64,000 nucleotides of DNA from NCBI GenBank assembly GCA_024239075.1, contig JANBVI010000027.1, forward strand, positions 124,001-188,000, given 5' to 3'. Under the pieces are notes generated by a model. That model was not told the DNA's origin, did no database searches, and saw only the letters and a program-made list of their open reading frames with translations. Every line of letters starts with the position of its first letter. Within the stretch, counting starts at the first letter, position 1. A program made the position numbers and the translations under genes. The DNA is from Fischerella sp. CENA71 (GTDB taxonomy: Bacteria; Cyanobacteriota; Cyanobacteriia; Cyanobacteriales; Nostocaceae). This document shows, one piece after another, positions 43,163 through 52,831 of the stretch.

Positions 43163-46009
43163 GTGTCTACACGTTTTGTTCTTCCTGTGTCTTCATCAAT
43201 TCTCTCTTCTGACTTACTCCAGCAAATACCGGTCGGGTTAATGGTGTTGGGTACAAATGCAGAAATTCTATTTTGCAATGTACTAGGTTGTCAACTGCTA
43301 CATCGTACAGAACAAGAACTTTTGGGGATTACTGCTTTTGGTGCTACTTGGAAAGTTTTGCAAGCAGACGGAACAGTATTTGCTAACCCAAAACTATTGC
43401 TTTCAAGACAAGAAAATCTGGTTTTAGGTATTGCTCATCCTCAAAATGGTAGTTACATTTGGTTGTTGGTAAATACTCAACTGCAAGACAATACAAACCA
43501 AACAATTTGTACTTTCAGTCATATCACTGAACGACAAAGCAGTGAAGTTAGCCTGCGTCACACTCAAACTCGCTTGGAACAACAAAATCAAGTTTTATTG
43601 GCACTGGCTAAGAGTAAAACTATGGCATTAGGTGATTTAAATCATGCTTTAGCTGAAATTACAGAAGCTGCTGCTACCACCTTGGGAGTAGAACGTGTCA
43701 GTGTCTGGCTTTACAATGGCGATCGCTCCAAAATAGAATGTCTCAACCTCTACGAACAAACACCAAATCGTCACAGTAGTGGCGCAGAATTAGCAGCAGT
43801 TAACTATCCAGCATACTTTCAAGGATTAGAAACAGAGCGTACTATTGCTGCTAATGATGCCTATACTGATCCCCGTACCTGTGAATTTAGGACAACATAC
43901 TTACCTGCGGTTGGCGTCACATCTATGTTAGATGCACCCATTTGGTTAGAAGGAAAAATGATTGGCGTAGTCTGCCATGAATTTACTCAGGGTGTACGCC
44001 ATTGGACTATTGAAGAACAAAATTTTGGGGGTTGTATCGCTGACTTAGTTACCTTGGCGATGGAAGCAAACCAGCGTCAAAAAGCACAAGAGGCGCTACG
44101 ACAAAGCGAAGCTAGATTCCACAAACTTACAACTCATATACCAGGGGTAATCTATCAGTTTGTCCTACATCCCGACGGTTCAGTGAATATTCCCTACGTT
44201 AGTTCCTATTGTCGGGAAATGTTTGAATTAGAGCCAGAACAGATACAACAAAATGCACAACTGCTATTATCACAAGTTCATCCTGACGATCACCACAGTT
44301 TACATGAGTCGATGGCCATCTCAGCCACAACCTTAGAACCTTGGGTGTGGGAAGGACGTTTTATTAATCCTAGTGGGAAGTTGAAATCACTGTCTGGTGC
44401 TTCTCGTCCAGAAAAATTAGCAAATGGTGACATTACCTGGGATGGCTTGTTAGTAGACATCACAGAACGCAAACAGACTGAAGTTGCTTTAGCCAAGCGA
44501 GAACGTTATTTAGCAATACTAGTAGAAGTACAACGGCGATTGCTAGCTGATGATACTGATGGCAATTGCTATACACACATTTTAGAACCACTGGGACAAG
44601 CTTCTGGTGCTAGTCGTGTTTATCTGTTCGAGAACTTCCAAGATCATACAAAAAAATTCTTTGCTCGTCAGCGTGGCGTCTGGTGTACCAAAGAAATCAA
44701 CAATCTAACCTTACAAAATTTACCCTTGCTAGAGGTTTTTCCCCGTTGGATTGAATTGTTAGCAAGGGGTGATATTGTTGCAGGCATAGCTACAGAATTT
44801 CCAGAGCCAGAACAAAATATACTTACTGAGCATCATATTCTCTCGATTCTGGTTTTGCCACTGATCGTAAACAATAAATTCTGGGGCTTTATTGGTTTTG
44901 ATAATTGCCAAGAACGTAGTTCTTGGGATTCCTGGGAAGTGGATTTATTAGCAGCCGCCGCCGCAGCGATCGCTCTCCATCAAGAAAGAGCATTGGCAGA
45001 AAAATCATTATCTCAGGCTAAGGATGAATTAGAAATTCAGATAGACAAGCGAACCAAGGCTTTAAAAGATGCCAATCATCAATTATTAGTAGAAATTGCT
45101 GAACGTTCTGCTGCTCAGTGTGCTTTACAAGTATCTTTAGAAAATTTGAAAAAAGCTCAAACTCAACTTGTTCAGACTGAAAAAATGTCTTCGTTGGGAC
45201 AAATTGTTGCTGGTATTGCCCATGAAATTAATAATCCAATCAGTTTTATTGCTGGTAATTTAGTATATGCCAATCAATATACATCTGACCTACTTGATAT
45301 GTTGCGCTTGTATCAAGAATACTGTCCTCACCCAGGAGCAGAAATTTTCAAGCGATCGCAAGAAATAGATTTCGATTTTTTGGTAACAGATTTGCCCAAA
45401 CTTTTAGAATCTATGCAAGTCGGTGCTAAACGTATTAGTGATATAGTTCTCTCTTTAAGAAACTTCTCACGCCTTGACGAAGCTGAGATGAAATCTGTAA
45501 ATTTGCACGAAGGCATCGACAGTACTCTATTAATTTTACAACACCGAATCAATTCTCAAAATCGTAATTCTCCAATTCAAATTATTAAAGAGTATGGTGA
45601 ATTACCCAAAGTTGAATGCTATCCAGATAAACTCAATCAAGTCTTTTTTAATATCCTAAATAATGCCATTGATGCTTTAGAAGAATCAAGAGCATATAGT
45701 CAACATTCCAGAGCCAGAAATTCGGGACTTTTGACTAAATCAGAAATTCGTATTTCCACAGAACTTGCTGTTAATAATGTACGAGTACGAATAGCTGATA
45801 ATGGCCCTGGGATGAGTGAACAAATCAAAGCACAAGTATTTGATCCCTTCTTTACCACTAAACCTGCCGGTCGTGGTTCTGGTTTAGGATTATCTATTAG
45901 CTATCAAATTGTAGTTGAAAATCACAAAGGCGTGTTATGTTGCACTTCCAAACAAGGGGAAGGAACCGAATTTTGTATTGAAATTCCAGTTTGGCAGAAT
46001 GTAACTTGA
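43163..46009 (+). CDS. Multi-sensor histidine kinase (PAS-GAF-PAS-GAF)
   Basis: 948 residues, GTG start. Domains in order: PAS (about 15-125, GLMVLGTNAEILFCN), GAF (about 145-310, VERVSVWLYNGDRSKIECLNLY), PAS/PAC (about 325-440, ending GDITWDGLLVDITERKQ), GAF (about 455-605, SGASRVYLFENFQD), coiled coil (605-665), then the cyanobacterial HisKA type QTEKMSSLGQIVAGIAHEINNPISFIAGN with His near 686, and HATPase (N box NNAIDALEE, DNGPGM, GSGLGLSISYQIV). No response regulator is adjacent. The sensors do not show a chromophore cysteine pattern of the CBCR type. Confidence 0.93.
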   Translation: MSTRFVLPVSSSILSSDLLQQIPVGLMVLGTNAEILFCNVLGCQLLHRTEQELLGITAFGATWKVLQADGTVFANPKLLLSRQENLVLGIAHPQNGSYIWLLVNTQLQDNTNQTICTFSHITERQSSEVSLRHTQTRLEQQNQVLLALAKSKTMALGDLNHALAEITEAAATTLGVERVSVWLYNGDRSKIECLNLYEQTPNRHSSGAELAAVNYPAYFQGLETERTIAANDAYTDPRTCEFRTTYLPAVGVTSMLDAPIWLEGKMIGVVCHEFTQGVRHWTIEEQNFGGCIADLVTLAMEANQRQKAQEALRQSEARFHKLTTHIPGVIYQFVLHPDGSVNIPYVSSYCREMFELEPEQIQQNAQLLLSQVHPDDHHSLHESMAISATTLEPWVWEGRFINPSGKLKSLSGASRPEKLANGDITWDGLLVDITERKQTEVALAKRERYLAILVEVQRRLLADDTDGNCYTHILEPLGQASGASRVYLFENFQDHTKKFFARQRGVWCTKEINNLTLQNLPLLEVFPRWIELLARGDIVAGIATEFPEPEQNILTEHHILSILVLPLIVNNKFWGFIGFDNCQERSSWDSWEVDLLAAAAAAIALHQERALAEKSLSQAKDELEIQIDKRTKALKDANHQLLVEIAERSAAQCALQVSLENLKKAQTQLVQTEKMSSLGQIVAGIAHEINNPISFIAGNLVYANQYTSDLLDMLRLYQEYCPHPGAEIFKRSQEIDFDFLVTDLPKLLESMQVGAKRISDIVLSLRNFSRLDEAEMKSVNLHEGIDSTLLILQHRINSQNRNSPIQIIKEYGELPKVECYPDKLNQVFFNILNNAIDALEESRAYSQHSRARNSGLLTKSEIRISTELAVNNVRVRIADNGPGMSEQIKAQVFDPFFTTKPAGRGSGLGLSISYQIVVENHKGVLCCTSKQGEGTEFCIEIPVWQNVT

Positions 46010-46180
46010 TCAAAAAACAGAAACTACGTTCGTAGTGTAGACGCTCGTAAGAGTGGCTTCCCAAAGGGTGGACTTTAGTCTTTATTTTTAACCACCGACT
46101 TATCCTCTCAGAAAGATGTCAAGGCGATCGCACCTCCGCTAAAACCTAAATAGAAGGAATATAATTGAAGGTGCCAAGCA

Positions 46181-47392
46181 ATGGCAGATAAATCTCAAAA
46201 AGATATAAAAGATAAAAAAACAGATAATATACCTGCTACTGATATCAAAGAAGATAAGCATTCTTTATTAGAATCCTTTGCCGAAACATTAGGCTGTGCA
46301 GCTGGAACGGCTGTGGGAGTAGGAACAGTAGCTGGTAGCACTGCGATCGAAGCCGGGAAAGCAGTTGCAGAAACAGCAGCCGAAGTAGGGGAAGCAGCAG
46401 CCAAGCAAGCACGCCATCTGATTGAGAAAGCAACTCATACAGCAGGACATGTAACAGAACGCCTGGGTGAGAATTCACTCATCCGTAAAGTCGCTGGCGT
46501 GTTAAATCTGAATTGGTTAGTGGGTGCGAGTGACAATGTTGATATAGAAAAATCCGCAGCTACGGTGAAAAAGCTTCAGCAAGAACATCCCCATGAATCA
46601 CCTAGCCAAATTGCTCACCGGATCATGGTAGAAAAAGCAGCGAAAGCAGGTGGAATAGGGTTTGCAAGTAGTATATTACCAGGATTTGCAGCAGCGCTAT
46701 TGGCAGTAGATTTAGCGGCTACCACCCAGTTGCAGTCAGAAATGATTTATCAGATTGCTGCTGCCTATGGGTTAGATTTAAAAGATCAAAGCCGTAGAGG
46801 TGAAGTTTTGGCAATTTTCGGTTTAGCTTTTGGTGGTGGTCGTTTGTTGAGAACAGCAGGTTTAGGTTTGTTGCGAAATGTACCTTTTGCGGGAGCGGTG
46901 ATTGGTGCTAGCTCAAACGCGACTATGGTTTATTCTTTAGGATACGCGGCTTGTCGATTTTATGAAGCCAAGCTAGATGAATCCAAGTCTCTAACTTCTG
47001 AAGAAACCTTAGCAGAACTCAAGCAAGAAAGCGAAAATTATTTAGAAACTGCGATCGCTCAACAAACAGTGATGGATCAAATCTTAGTTCACATGATCCT
47101 CGCCAGACATCCCGACAAGACTTGGGAAGAAATTTTGCCAGAATTACAAGCTTTAAATCTCAGTCCAACTTCTTTGGAAGCAATAGGCAAAAACATCAAA
47201 TCACCCCAGCCATTGCAAGAACTGCTTAATCAACTTAACCGAGATTTTACCATACCACTCTTAGTTCAGGCTTACAGAATTGCCAAAGTAGATGGTGAGA
47301 TTAAACCCGCAGAACAAAAAGTAATTGATGCGATCGCCACTAAATTTAGTATTGATTTGAATCAAATTCAATCAATGGTCAATGCTCAATAG
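46181..47392 (+). CDS. EcsC-like/TerB-like protein
   Basis: 403 residues. Lys/Asp-rich N-terminus, then a long Ala/Gly-rich helical zone (about 30-90) that may associate with membranes. The central part (about 145-270) has the EcsC-like pattern AHRIMVEKAAKAGGIGFASSILPG and ALLAVDLAATTQLQSEMIYQIAAAYGLD. The C-terminal 80 residues (FTIPLLVQAYRIAKVDGEIKPAEQKVIDAIATKFSID) are TerB-like, with the acidic metal-binding pattern VDGEIKPAE. Function unknown; TerB-like domains occur in stress and membrane-linked systems. Confidence 0.8.
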   Translation: MADKSQKDIKDKKTDNIPATDIKEDKHSLLESFAETLGCAAGTAVGVGTVAGSTAIEAGKAVAETAAEVGEAAAKQARHLIEKATHTAGHVTERLGENSLIRKVAGVLNLNWLVGASDNVDIEKSAATVKKLQQEHPHESPSQIAHRIMVEKAAKAGGIGFASSILPGFAAALLAVDLAATTQLQSEMIYQIAAAYGLDLKDQSRRGEVLAIFGLAFGGGRLLRTAGLGLLRNVPFAGAVIGASSNATMVYSLGYAACRFYEAKLDESKSLTSEETLAELKQESENYLETAIAQQTVMDQILVHMILARHPDKTWEEILPELQALNLSPTSLEAIGKNIKSPQPLQELLNQLNRDFTIPLLVQAYRIAKVDGEIKPAEQKVIDAIATKFSIDLNQIQSMVNAQ

Positions 47393-47403
47393 TTATTTGA
47401 TAA

Positions 47404-47458
47404 GTTTGTAGTAAGGACTTTAGTCCTCATTTAAGCACGCTTGGTACTTACTACGAAC
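47404..47458. repeat. Structured dispersed repeat, copy C
   Basis: GTTTGTAGTAAG ... CTTACTACGAAC with AAGGAC-TTTA-GTCCTC and a second, weaker inner stem. Right end carries one substitution relative to copy A. Confidence 0.75.
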
Positions 47459-47485
47459 TTCCTTCTATTTAAAAGATGCACCCAA

Positions 47486-47538
47486 CACAGTTAACTGATA
47501 ACTGATAACTGATAACTGATAACTGATAACTAATAACT
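47486..47538. repeat. TAACTGA heptamer array
   Basis: Six to seven perfect or near-perfect TAACTGA units just before the stop of the HTH gene (minus). Confidence 0.85.
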
Positions 47539-47540
47539 AA

Positions 47541-47762
47541 TCAAGTCTCATCAGGCTCGTCTACGTAATTCAAAAAATCACCCGGTTGGGCGTTTAATTG
47601 CTTACAAATCACTTCAACGCTTCCTCTATCGGGATAAATATTTCTATCTCTCCAAAGCCTAAATGCAGTTGCTCTTGGCAGTCCAGTGATTTGCCAAAAT
47701 TTGTTGGCGCTAGGAATACCTTTTTCTTTACCAAATTCTTGAATTCTATTTGTTAGTCCCAT
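47541..47762 (-). CDS. Small helix-turn-helix (Xre/Cro-type) protein
   Basis: 73 residues from ATG 47762 (GGGAG about 11 bases upstream); an upstream start would add an unconserved MSIGYIKKIIHWESSYP. Core: NRIQEFGKEKGIPSANKFWQITGLPRATAFRLWRDRNIYPDRGSVEVICKQLNAQPGDFL, where ITGLPRATAFRLWRD is the recognition helix zone. Phage- or plasmid-like single-domain regulators have this form. It is divergent from the small gene at 47913, which it may regulate. Confidence 0.72.
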   Translation of the reverse strand: MGLTNRIQEFGKEKGIPSANKFWQITGLPRATAFRLWRDRNIYPDRGSVEVICKQLNAQPGDFLNYVDEPDET

Positions 47763-47912
47763 TGGATAAGATGACTCCCAGTGTATTATTTTTTTAATAT
47801 AACCTATTGACACGTGTTATTAAGTGGGATTAAATATTAATAAGAGAAGGGCGATCGCACCTGCAAGTACTCTCGCCCTCTCTGTCCCCAAACATACATT
47901 CAGGACTATTCC

Positions 47913-48125
47913 ATGATGCCACAACTCGTTCTTTGTCAAACAGCTACAAGAGGTTTAATCAATTTAACTTACATTCGCCAGATTCGCTTTCGTAATATAC
48001 CGATTCACAATAAATTACAATATACCTGCATCTTGACTTGGAGTAACGGCGAGCAAGATGTTTTTGTTGATAAAGATGCTCAAGCCATCGTCCAAACACT
48101 GAGAAAAATCACAAAACCAATTTAA
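47913..48125 (+). CDS. Hypothetical small protein
   Basis: 70 residues: PQLVLCQTATRGLINLTYIRQIRFRNIPIHNKLQYTCILTWSNGEQDVFVDKDAQAIVQTLRKI. Beta-rich then one C-terminal helix, reminiscent of small RNA-binding or SH3-like folds, but I do not recognise it. Divergent from an HTH gene with about 150 bases between. A GCGATCGC octamer is at 47852-47859. Confidence 0.6.
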   Translation: MMPQLVLCQTATRGLINLTYIRQIRFRNIPIHNKLQYTCILTWSNGEQDVFVDKDAQAIVQTLRKITKPI

Positions 48126-48179
48126 AATTACATCCAGGGTGAGCAATCCTCACCCTACCAAATCAGAGAAATATTTGTT

Positions 48180-48221
48180 ACAAATGACCAATGACTAATG
48201 ACTAATCGCAAATGACAAATG
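48180..48221. repeat. AATGACA/AATGACT repeat covering the comF start
   Basis: CAAATGACCAATGACTAATGACTAATCGCAAATGACAAATG; the last ATG is the start of comF. Confidence 0.8.
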
Positions 48222-48869
48222 ATTAATTGGAAAAACCTACTCAACCTCTTTCTCCAATCTCATTGTCCTTTGTGTGAGCGTTCCACTTCTCAAGAATTAT
48301 GTCCAAACTGTATTTGCCAACTGCAAAAATGTCATAACCCCAACACTCATTGTCTACCGATATTTGCTTGGGGTGCATATGGTGGTATCCTCAAACGAGC
48401 GATCGCTACAATGAAATACGAAAATCACCCGGAAATTGCTCGTCCGTTGGGACAATTATTAGCAGAAGCATGGTTATCACATCAGGGGTGCGATCGTAAT
48501 TTAGTAGTTGTTCCGATTCCACTTCACGCCAAAAAGCTCAAACAACGCGGATATAACCAAGCTACACTCATCGCTCAAAGCTTTTGTGAAGTCACCGGAT
48601 TACGATTAAAAAAACATGGTTTAGAAAGAATTAAAGCAACTGACGCACAATTTAGCTTGTCTGCCTCACAGCGACAAGAAAACTTAACAGAAGCCTTTAG
48701 ATTAGGGCAAGACTTGCGTGCATCATCGAAATTCCCAGTACTATTAGTAGATGATATTTATACCACAGGCGCAACTGCCAGGTCTGCGATCCAAACACTC
48801 CATCAAAGCGGTATCTCTGTTTATGGTTTAGTCGCAGTTGCAACCACTGCTAAATCATTTAAAGCTTGA
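48219..48869 (+). CDS. comF: ComF-family phosphoribosyltransferase-like protein
   Basis: 216 residues. Zinc-finger start CPLCERSTSQELCPNC (Cys16, 19, 28, 31), then LKRAIATMKYENHPEIARPLGQLLAE, VPIPLHAKKLKQRGYNQATLIAQSF and the PRPP-binding loop VLLVDDIYTTGATARSAI. Homologs are linked to DNA uptake and transformation. The rest of the competence genes are not in the window. The ATG lies at the end of an AATGACA-type tandem repeat. Confidence 0.93.
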   Translation: MINWKNLLNLFLQSHCPLCERSTSQELCPNCICQLQKCHNPNTHCLPIFAWGAYGGILKRAIATMKYENHPEIARPLGQLLAEAWLSHQGCDRNLVVVPIPLHAKKLKQRGYNQATLIAQSFCEVTGLRLKKHGLERIKATDAQFSLSASQRQENLTEAFRLGQDLRASSKFPVLLVDDIYTTGATARSAIQTLHQSGISVYGLVAVATTAKSFKA

Positions 48870-48974
48870 TAACTGAGAACTGATAACTGATAACTGAATC
48901 ATACGTGGGCAAGCTGTGCTAGAGACAACTATAATTAGGCCAATCGCGCTTAATTTGTGGGAAAACGTTTGGGG

Positions 48975-49436
48975 ATGATAACTCAGGCTTTTATCGTAAG
49001 TTTAAAAAAAATTGCTTTCATTCCTGCCTCTTTACTGGCAGTTGGTATGAGTTCAACAGCAACTTTTGCTCAACTTAACAAGTTGTACAATCCAATTCCT
49101 CTACCTGGCAGTTATGAAGTTTCTGATACACTATCGGAAAAAGATATTCCCACAGGTCAGGGTGGATTTGCCCGTGACTATATGGTGAGTTTGAAAAAGG
49201 GTGATAACCTAGCGGTTGATCTCAGTTCGGAAAACTTTGATAGTATTGTCACTCTGCTGGGACCAGACGGTACGACAGTCGCAGAAAATGATGATGGTCC
49301 TGATGGTAGCAGTAATTCTTTGTTGTTTACCCGCATTGTAGAACCCGGAACTTACATCGTTCGCGTCCGCTCTTTCGGCGAAACTGGAGTCGGGACTTTT
49401 AAACTTAAGGTAACGCGATTGCAGCCAGTTAAATGA
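48975..49436 (+). CDS. Exported protein with PPC (bacterial pre-peptidase C-terminal) domain
   Basis: 153 residues from ATG 48975 (GTG at 48957 would add six). Signal peptide with cleavage at about TFA-QL. The mature part is a beta-sandwich: DYMVSLKKGDNLAVDLSSENFDSIVTLLGPDGTTVAENDDGPDGSSNSLLFTRIVEPGTYIVRVRSF, typical of PPC domains, which often follow proteases but here stand alone. Role unknown; likely secreted or cell-envelope. Confidence 0.82.
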   Translation: MITQAFIVSLKKIAFIPASLLAVGMSSTATFAQLNKLYNPIPLPGSYEVSDTLSEKDIPTGQGGFARDYMVSLKKGDNLAVDLSSENFDSIVTLLGPDGTTVAENDDGPDGSSNSLLFTRIVEPGTYIVRVRSFGETGVGTFKLKVTRLQPVK

Positions 49437-49868
49437 TGTGAACTACCTCTAGTTTCGCTTCACTACAACTAGGGGCTTCCGTATTTAACTATAAGAATGC
49501 CAACCTGGAACTTGCGTCCAACTTTACCCTCTCTCTTCCATTTCTGTATGTGTAGGTTTGCAGATGGTTAATATCATGTCATAAAAACTCTGATACAAAT
49601 ACAGTTGGTGTCAGAGATGGGAAGTCTCATATTTTACGAAATTTATATCGTGATTGGTGTTAATTCTTATTACTTAAAGCTTCAAAGATAAATATTAGAT
49701 CAGAAGCCATAGAGTATTATACTCTTTGGCAGAGTTTTTGAAATACTTGCAATAAATCTGGGTACTAATGGGCATCTACCTTTAATCCTACTAAGACTGA
49801 TATCTTAAGTAGGCTAGAAGCTTTGCATCTCCATTGTCTTGTTTTGAATGATATGGAATTAGCCAAAA
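49437..49868. other. Spacer before the photoreceptor gene
   Basis: About 430 bases, AT-rich. I see no coding frame and no clear hairpin. Confidence 0.4.
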
Positions 49869-51911
49869 ATGCCTCAAAATAATGAAAATATTTTTAATCA
49901 AGAGTTTCCAGACAGCCAAGGACTGTTTAAGGAACAGCTCTCTATTGAAGCCCAATGGACGCAGTATTTTACGGATGCTGTTGGACATATTCAAAACTCT
50001 TTAACAAAAGAAAATATCCTCAAAACCAGCGTGGAAGAAGTGCGGCGAGTACTTGCCTGTGATCGAGTAGTTGTTTATAGCGTAGACAAATACTCGCAGG
50101 GGATAGTTATTGCTGAATCTGTCGCTGCTGGTTGGGTAAAAGCTATAGGAATGACCATCCAAGATCCCTGTTTTGAAGCTAGATACATAGAAAAGTACCA
50201 AAATGGTCGTGTCAGAGCTATCGAGAATATCTACGATGCAAATCTCACACCTTGTTACATAGAGCAACTAGAAAAGCTGGGAGTAAAGGCGAATTTGGTT
50301 GCACCAGTTCTCAACGAAGGTAAACTGCTCGGTTTGTTGGTCGCGCACCAATGTTCTCAACCACGTCAATGGCAACAACATGAAATCAGGTGGTTCTCAC
50401 AGATTGCCATGCAAGTTGGCTTTGCCCTTGATAATGCCACATTCTCAACACAAGTGAGTCATTTCCGCCAACAAGCAGATATCGAAGCAGAATGGACAAA
50501 GTACTTTACTGACACAGTAAGATACATTCGCGCTTCTTTGAAAGAAGAAGATATTCTGGAAACTGCAACCGAAGAAGTGCGAAGAGTACTGGGTTGCGAT
50601 CGCGTCGTGATTTACGGACTCAATACAGAGTCTATGGGAGTGATCATCGCTGAATCTGTTGCTGCTGGCTGGGTAAAAGCTATAGGAAGAACAATCAAAG
50701 ACCCCTGTTTTGAAGCCAGGTACATCGAACAGTATCAAGATGGTCGTGTCAGAGCTAGCGATAATATCTACGATGCAAATCTCACACCTTGTTACATAGA
50801 GCAACTAGAAAAGCTGGGAGTAAAGGCGAATTTGGTTGCACCAGTTCTTAATGAGGGCAAATTGCTCGGTTTGTTGGTCGCGCACCAATGTTCTCAACCA
50901 CGTCAATGGCAACAACATGAAATCAGGTGGTTCTCACAGATTGCCATGCAAGTTGGCTTTGCTCTTGATAATGCCAAACTCTTAGAAGAAAATGCTCTTG
51001 CTTATCAAACTATTGAAAATATATCTCAGCAGCAGTCTCAACAAGAAGAGTTCCAACAGCTATTGACTGAACTGCTCAAGGGCAGCGAAATCAGTTTTAA
51101 AGCTTTTTCAACTAAAGCTCATCATATATCAGAATCTCTTGCTGTTGCCCTTAACCAAATTCAAGAGGTTGCTAGTGTTGCTAAAAATATGGAACTCACT
51201 GCCGAACAAGCAGAATACCAAGTGCAGCGAAACAATCAGATACTACAAGAAGGACAGGAAACAATAAGGGATACAATACACAAACTTTCTGTTCTTCAGC
51301 AAGCAGTTACAGATGGTATGAACAAGGTTAGGCAGATGAGTGAGTACTGCAAAAAGCTCTCTGATTTAACCTACTTTGTTTGTGATGTAGCGAAACAGAT
51401 GAATAGCCAAAGAAAAGTAGAAAATGATGAGCAAGAATATGTGATGAGTAATACTGAGGAAGTAGATGCACAAACAAAACTTTTAGTGAAAGTTATTGTA
51501 GAAGAAATTCAACCCCTAATTACTTCCATGCTCACAGGAACTAATCAAATGGTTGAGACAATGGAAACTGGAAGCGAACAGGTATTGGCTGGAGCACAAT
51601 CGCTAGAGGCAACTCAGCAAAAACTCTATCGTATTGCTAGTGTGAGTGTTCAAGTGACTAAGCTAGTGGAGAAAATAGCTCAGGCTGCTGCTAATCAAGC
51701 ACAAAATTCTAATAATGCAACTCTACATATGTTATCAGCTAATGATCTTGCCCATCAAACCGTAGAACAATCACAAGCGATGACTACTTCATTCAATCAC
51801 ATGATGAAAGTTGCTCAAGAGGATTCACAAAAAAGCGGTTTTTGGGAAAATTTGAAGCGCTCATTGCTCTCTTCCCGTACTTTAATCGCAATTTTTGCAC
51901 AAAGAAAATAG
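49869..51911 (+). CDS. Tandem DXCF cyanobacteriochrome with degenerate chemoreceptor-like signalling tail
   Basis: 680 residues. Two phytochrome-type GAF domains (about 45-190 and 222-370). Both hold the DXCF motif DPCF (Cys101 and Cys280) and a second cysteine exactly 28 residues later in LTPCYIEQL (Cys129 and Cys308), the spacing of the two bilin-linking cysteines of DXCF blue/green receptors; the usual His after the canonical Cys is Tyr. The rest (370-680) is long coiled coil with an MCP-like helical layout but no recognisable hairpin-tip motif (no ERAGE-like segment) and no transmembrane helix. Probably a soluble bilin photosensor coupled to motility or kinase signalling. Confidence 0.85.
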   Translation: MPQNNENIFNQEFPDSQGLFKEQLSIEAQWTQYFTDAVGHIQNSLTKENILKTSVEEVRRVLACDRVVVYSVDKYSQGIVIAESVAAGWVKAIGMTIQDPCFEARYIEKYQNGRVRAIENIYDANLTPCYIEQLEKLGVKANLVAPVLNEGKLLGLLVAHQCSQPRQWQQHEIRWFSQIAMQVGFALDNATFSTQVSHFRQQADIEAEWTKYFTDTVRYIRASLKEEDILETATEEVRRVLGCDRVVIYGLNTESMGVIIAESVAAGWVKAIGRTIKDPCFEARYIEQYQDGRVRASDNIYDANLTPCYIEQLEKLGVKANLVAPVLNEGKLLGLLVAHQCSQPRQWQQHEIRWFSQIAMQVGFALDNAKLLEENALAYQTIENISQQQSQQEEFQQLLTELLKGSEISFKAFSTKAHHISESLAVALNQIQEVASVAKNMELTAEQAEYQVQRNNQILQEGQETIRDTIHKLSVLQQAVTDGMNKVRQMSEYCKKLSDLTYFVCDVAKQMNSQRKVENDEQEYVMSNTEEVDAQTKLLVKVIVEEIQPLITSMLTGTNQMVETMETGSEQVLAGAQSLEATQQKLYRIASVSVQVTKLVEKIAQAAANQAQNSNNATLHMLSANDLAHQTVEQSQAMTTSFNHMMKVAQEDSQKSGFWENLKRSLLSSRTLIAIFAQRK

Positions 51912-52051
51912 AATTTCTTTAAGAAATTTCTACAGACCGTCAAGTTGGGAATTGGCGGTCTGAGCAAGACTCGTCGGGAGAGGTGTGAAGGTATGGGGGT
52001 TTAAAGGGCTAGAGAAAACAGCGTTTGTGTGAAAAAGATTGGTTATCGCAA

Positions 52052-52831
52052 TCAGGTTTTCAGTGTGGTCATTACACACAAAAATAGGGCTTCAGTCCAT
52101 TCGACGACAGCACCATAAGTATCGCCAGTATGTCCGCCTAGTTTGTGATTAAACCAGGCTCCAGTCATGATTGCGATCGCACTTCCACTAACTATCATTG
52201 CCATAGCAAAAAAGATTTGATCACGGTTAAGGAAAATTTGTCCACTACTCACAACTATCAATAAAACTAGCGTTGGTAGCCAATCTTTGTATGAACGAAT
52301 AGCTTGTTTATGAAAGGCTCCCTTACCAGTTGGTTTCAGGTAAGGATAACGAGCGATCGCCATGACTTGTCCCCAACGTCCCCACCCAGCAGCTGTCATG
52401 AGGATTAACCAACGGTTTTGTTCTATCTCTGTCAGTGCAGCTGTTTTAAGTAATAACAAAGCGATCGCGGCCATTGCTCCAAATGCACCTGTGGCGCTAT
52501 CCGCCATAACTTCTAGTCTACGCTGAGGATCACCCACAGCTAATCCATCAGCGCTATCCATTGCTCCATCTAAGTGTAGCCCTCCAGTAATCGCAATCCA
52601 ACTGCATACAACTAAAGCACTATCGGTTAGCGCTGGTACACCCAGATAAATTAGCAGAGTATCAAATAACCCTAAAATCCCTCCAATCATCAGTCCAATT
52701 ACAGGAGCAAAACGGGCTACTCCTTGGAAATCAAAAGTATACATGTATGGCAAAGGGATCGCCGTATAAAATATTACGGATGATCCAATACCAAGTAGTA
52801 GTTGTTTCCACCACTGACACTTGTTGGTCAT
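52052..52831 (-). CDS. cobS: Adenosylcobinamide-GDP ribazoletransferase (cobalamin synthase)
   Basis: 259 residues with six to seven transmembrane helices. Signature [42 protein letters not shown] (metal-binding acidic cluster HLDG..DSADG) and [19 protein letters not shown] near the end. It joins adenosylcobinamide-GDP with alpha-ribazole. Monocistronic here; adjacent on the plus strand to the tgt region. The start ATG 52831 precedes a basic N-terminal helix. Confidence 0.94.
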   Translation of the reverse strand: MTNKCQWWKQLLLGIGSSVIFYTAIPLPYMYTFDFQGVARFAPVIGLMIGGILGLFDTLLIYLGVPALTDSALVVCSWIAITGGLHLDGAMDSADGLAVGDPQRRLEVMADSATGAFGAMAAIALLLLKTAALTEIEQNRWLILMTAAGWGRWGQVMAIARYPYLKPTGKGAFHKQAIRSYKDWLPTLVLLIVVSSGQIFLNRDQIFFAMAMIVSGSAIAIMTGAWFNHKLGGHTGDTYGAVVEWTEALFLCVMTTLKT

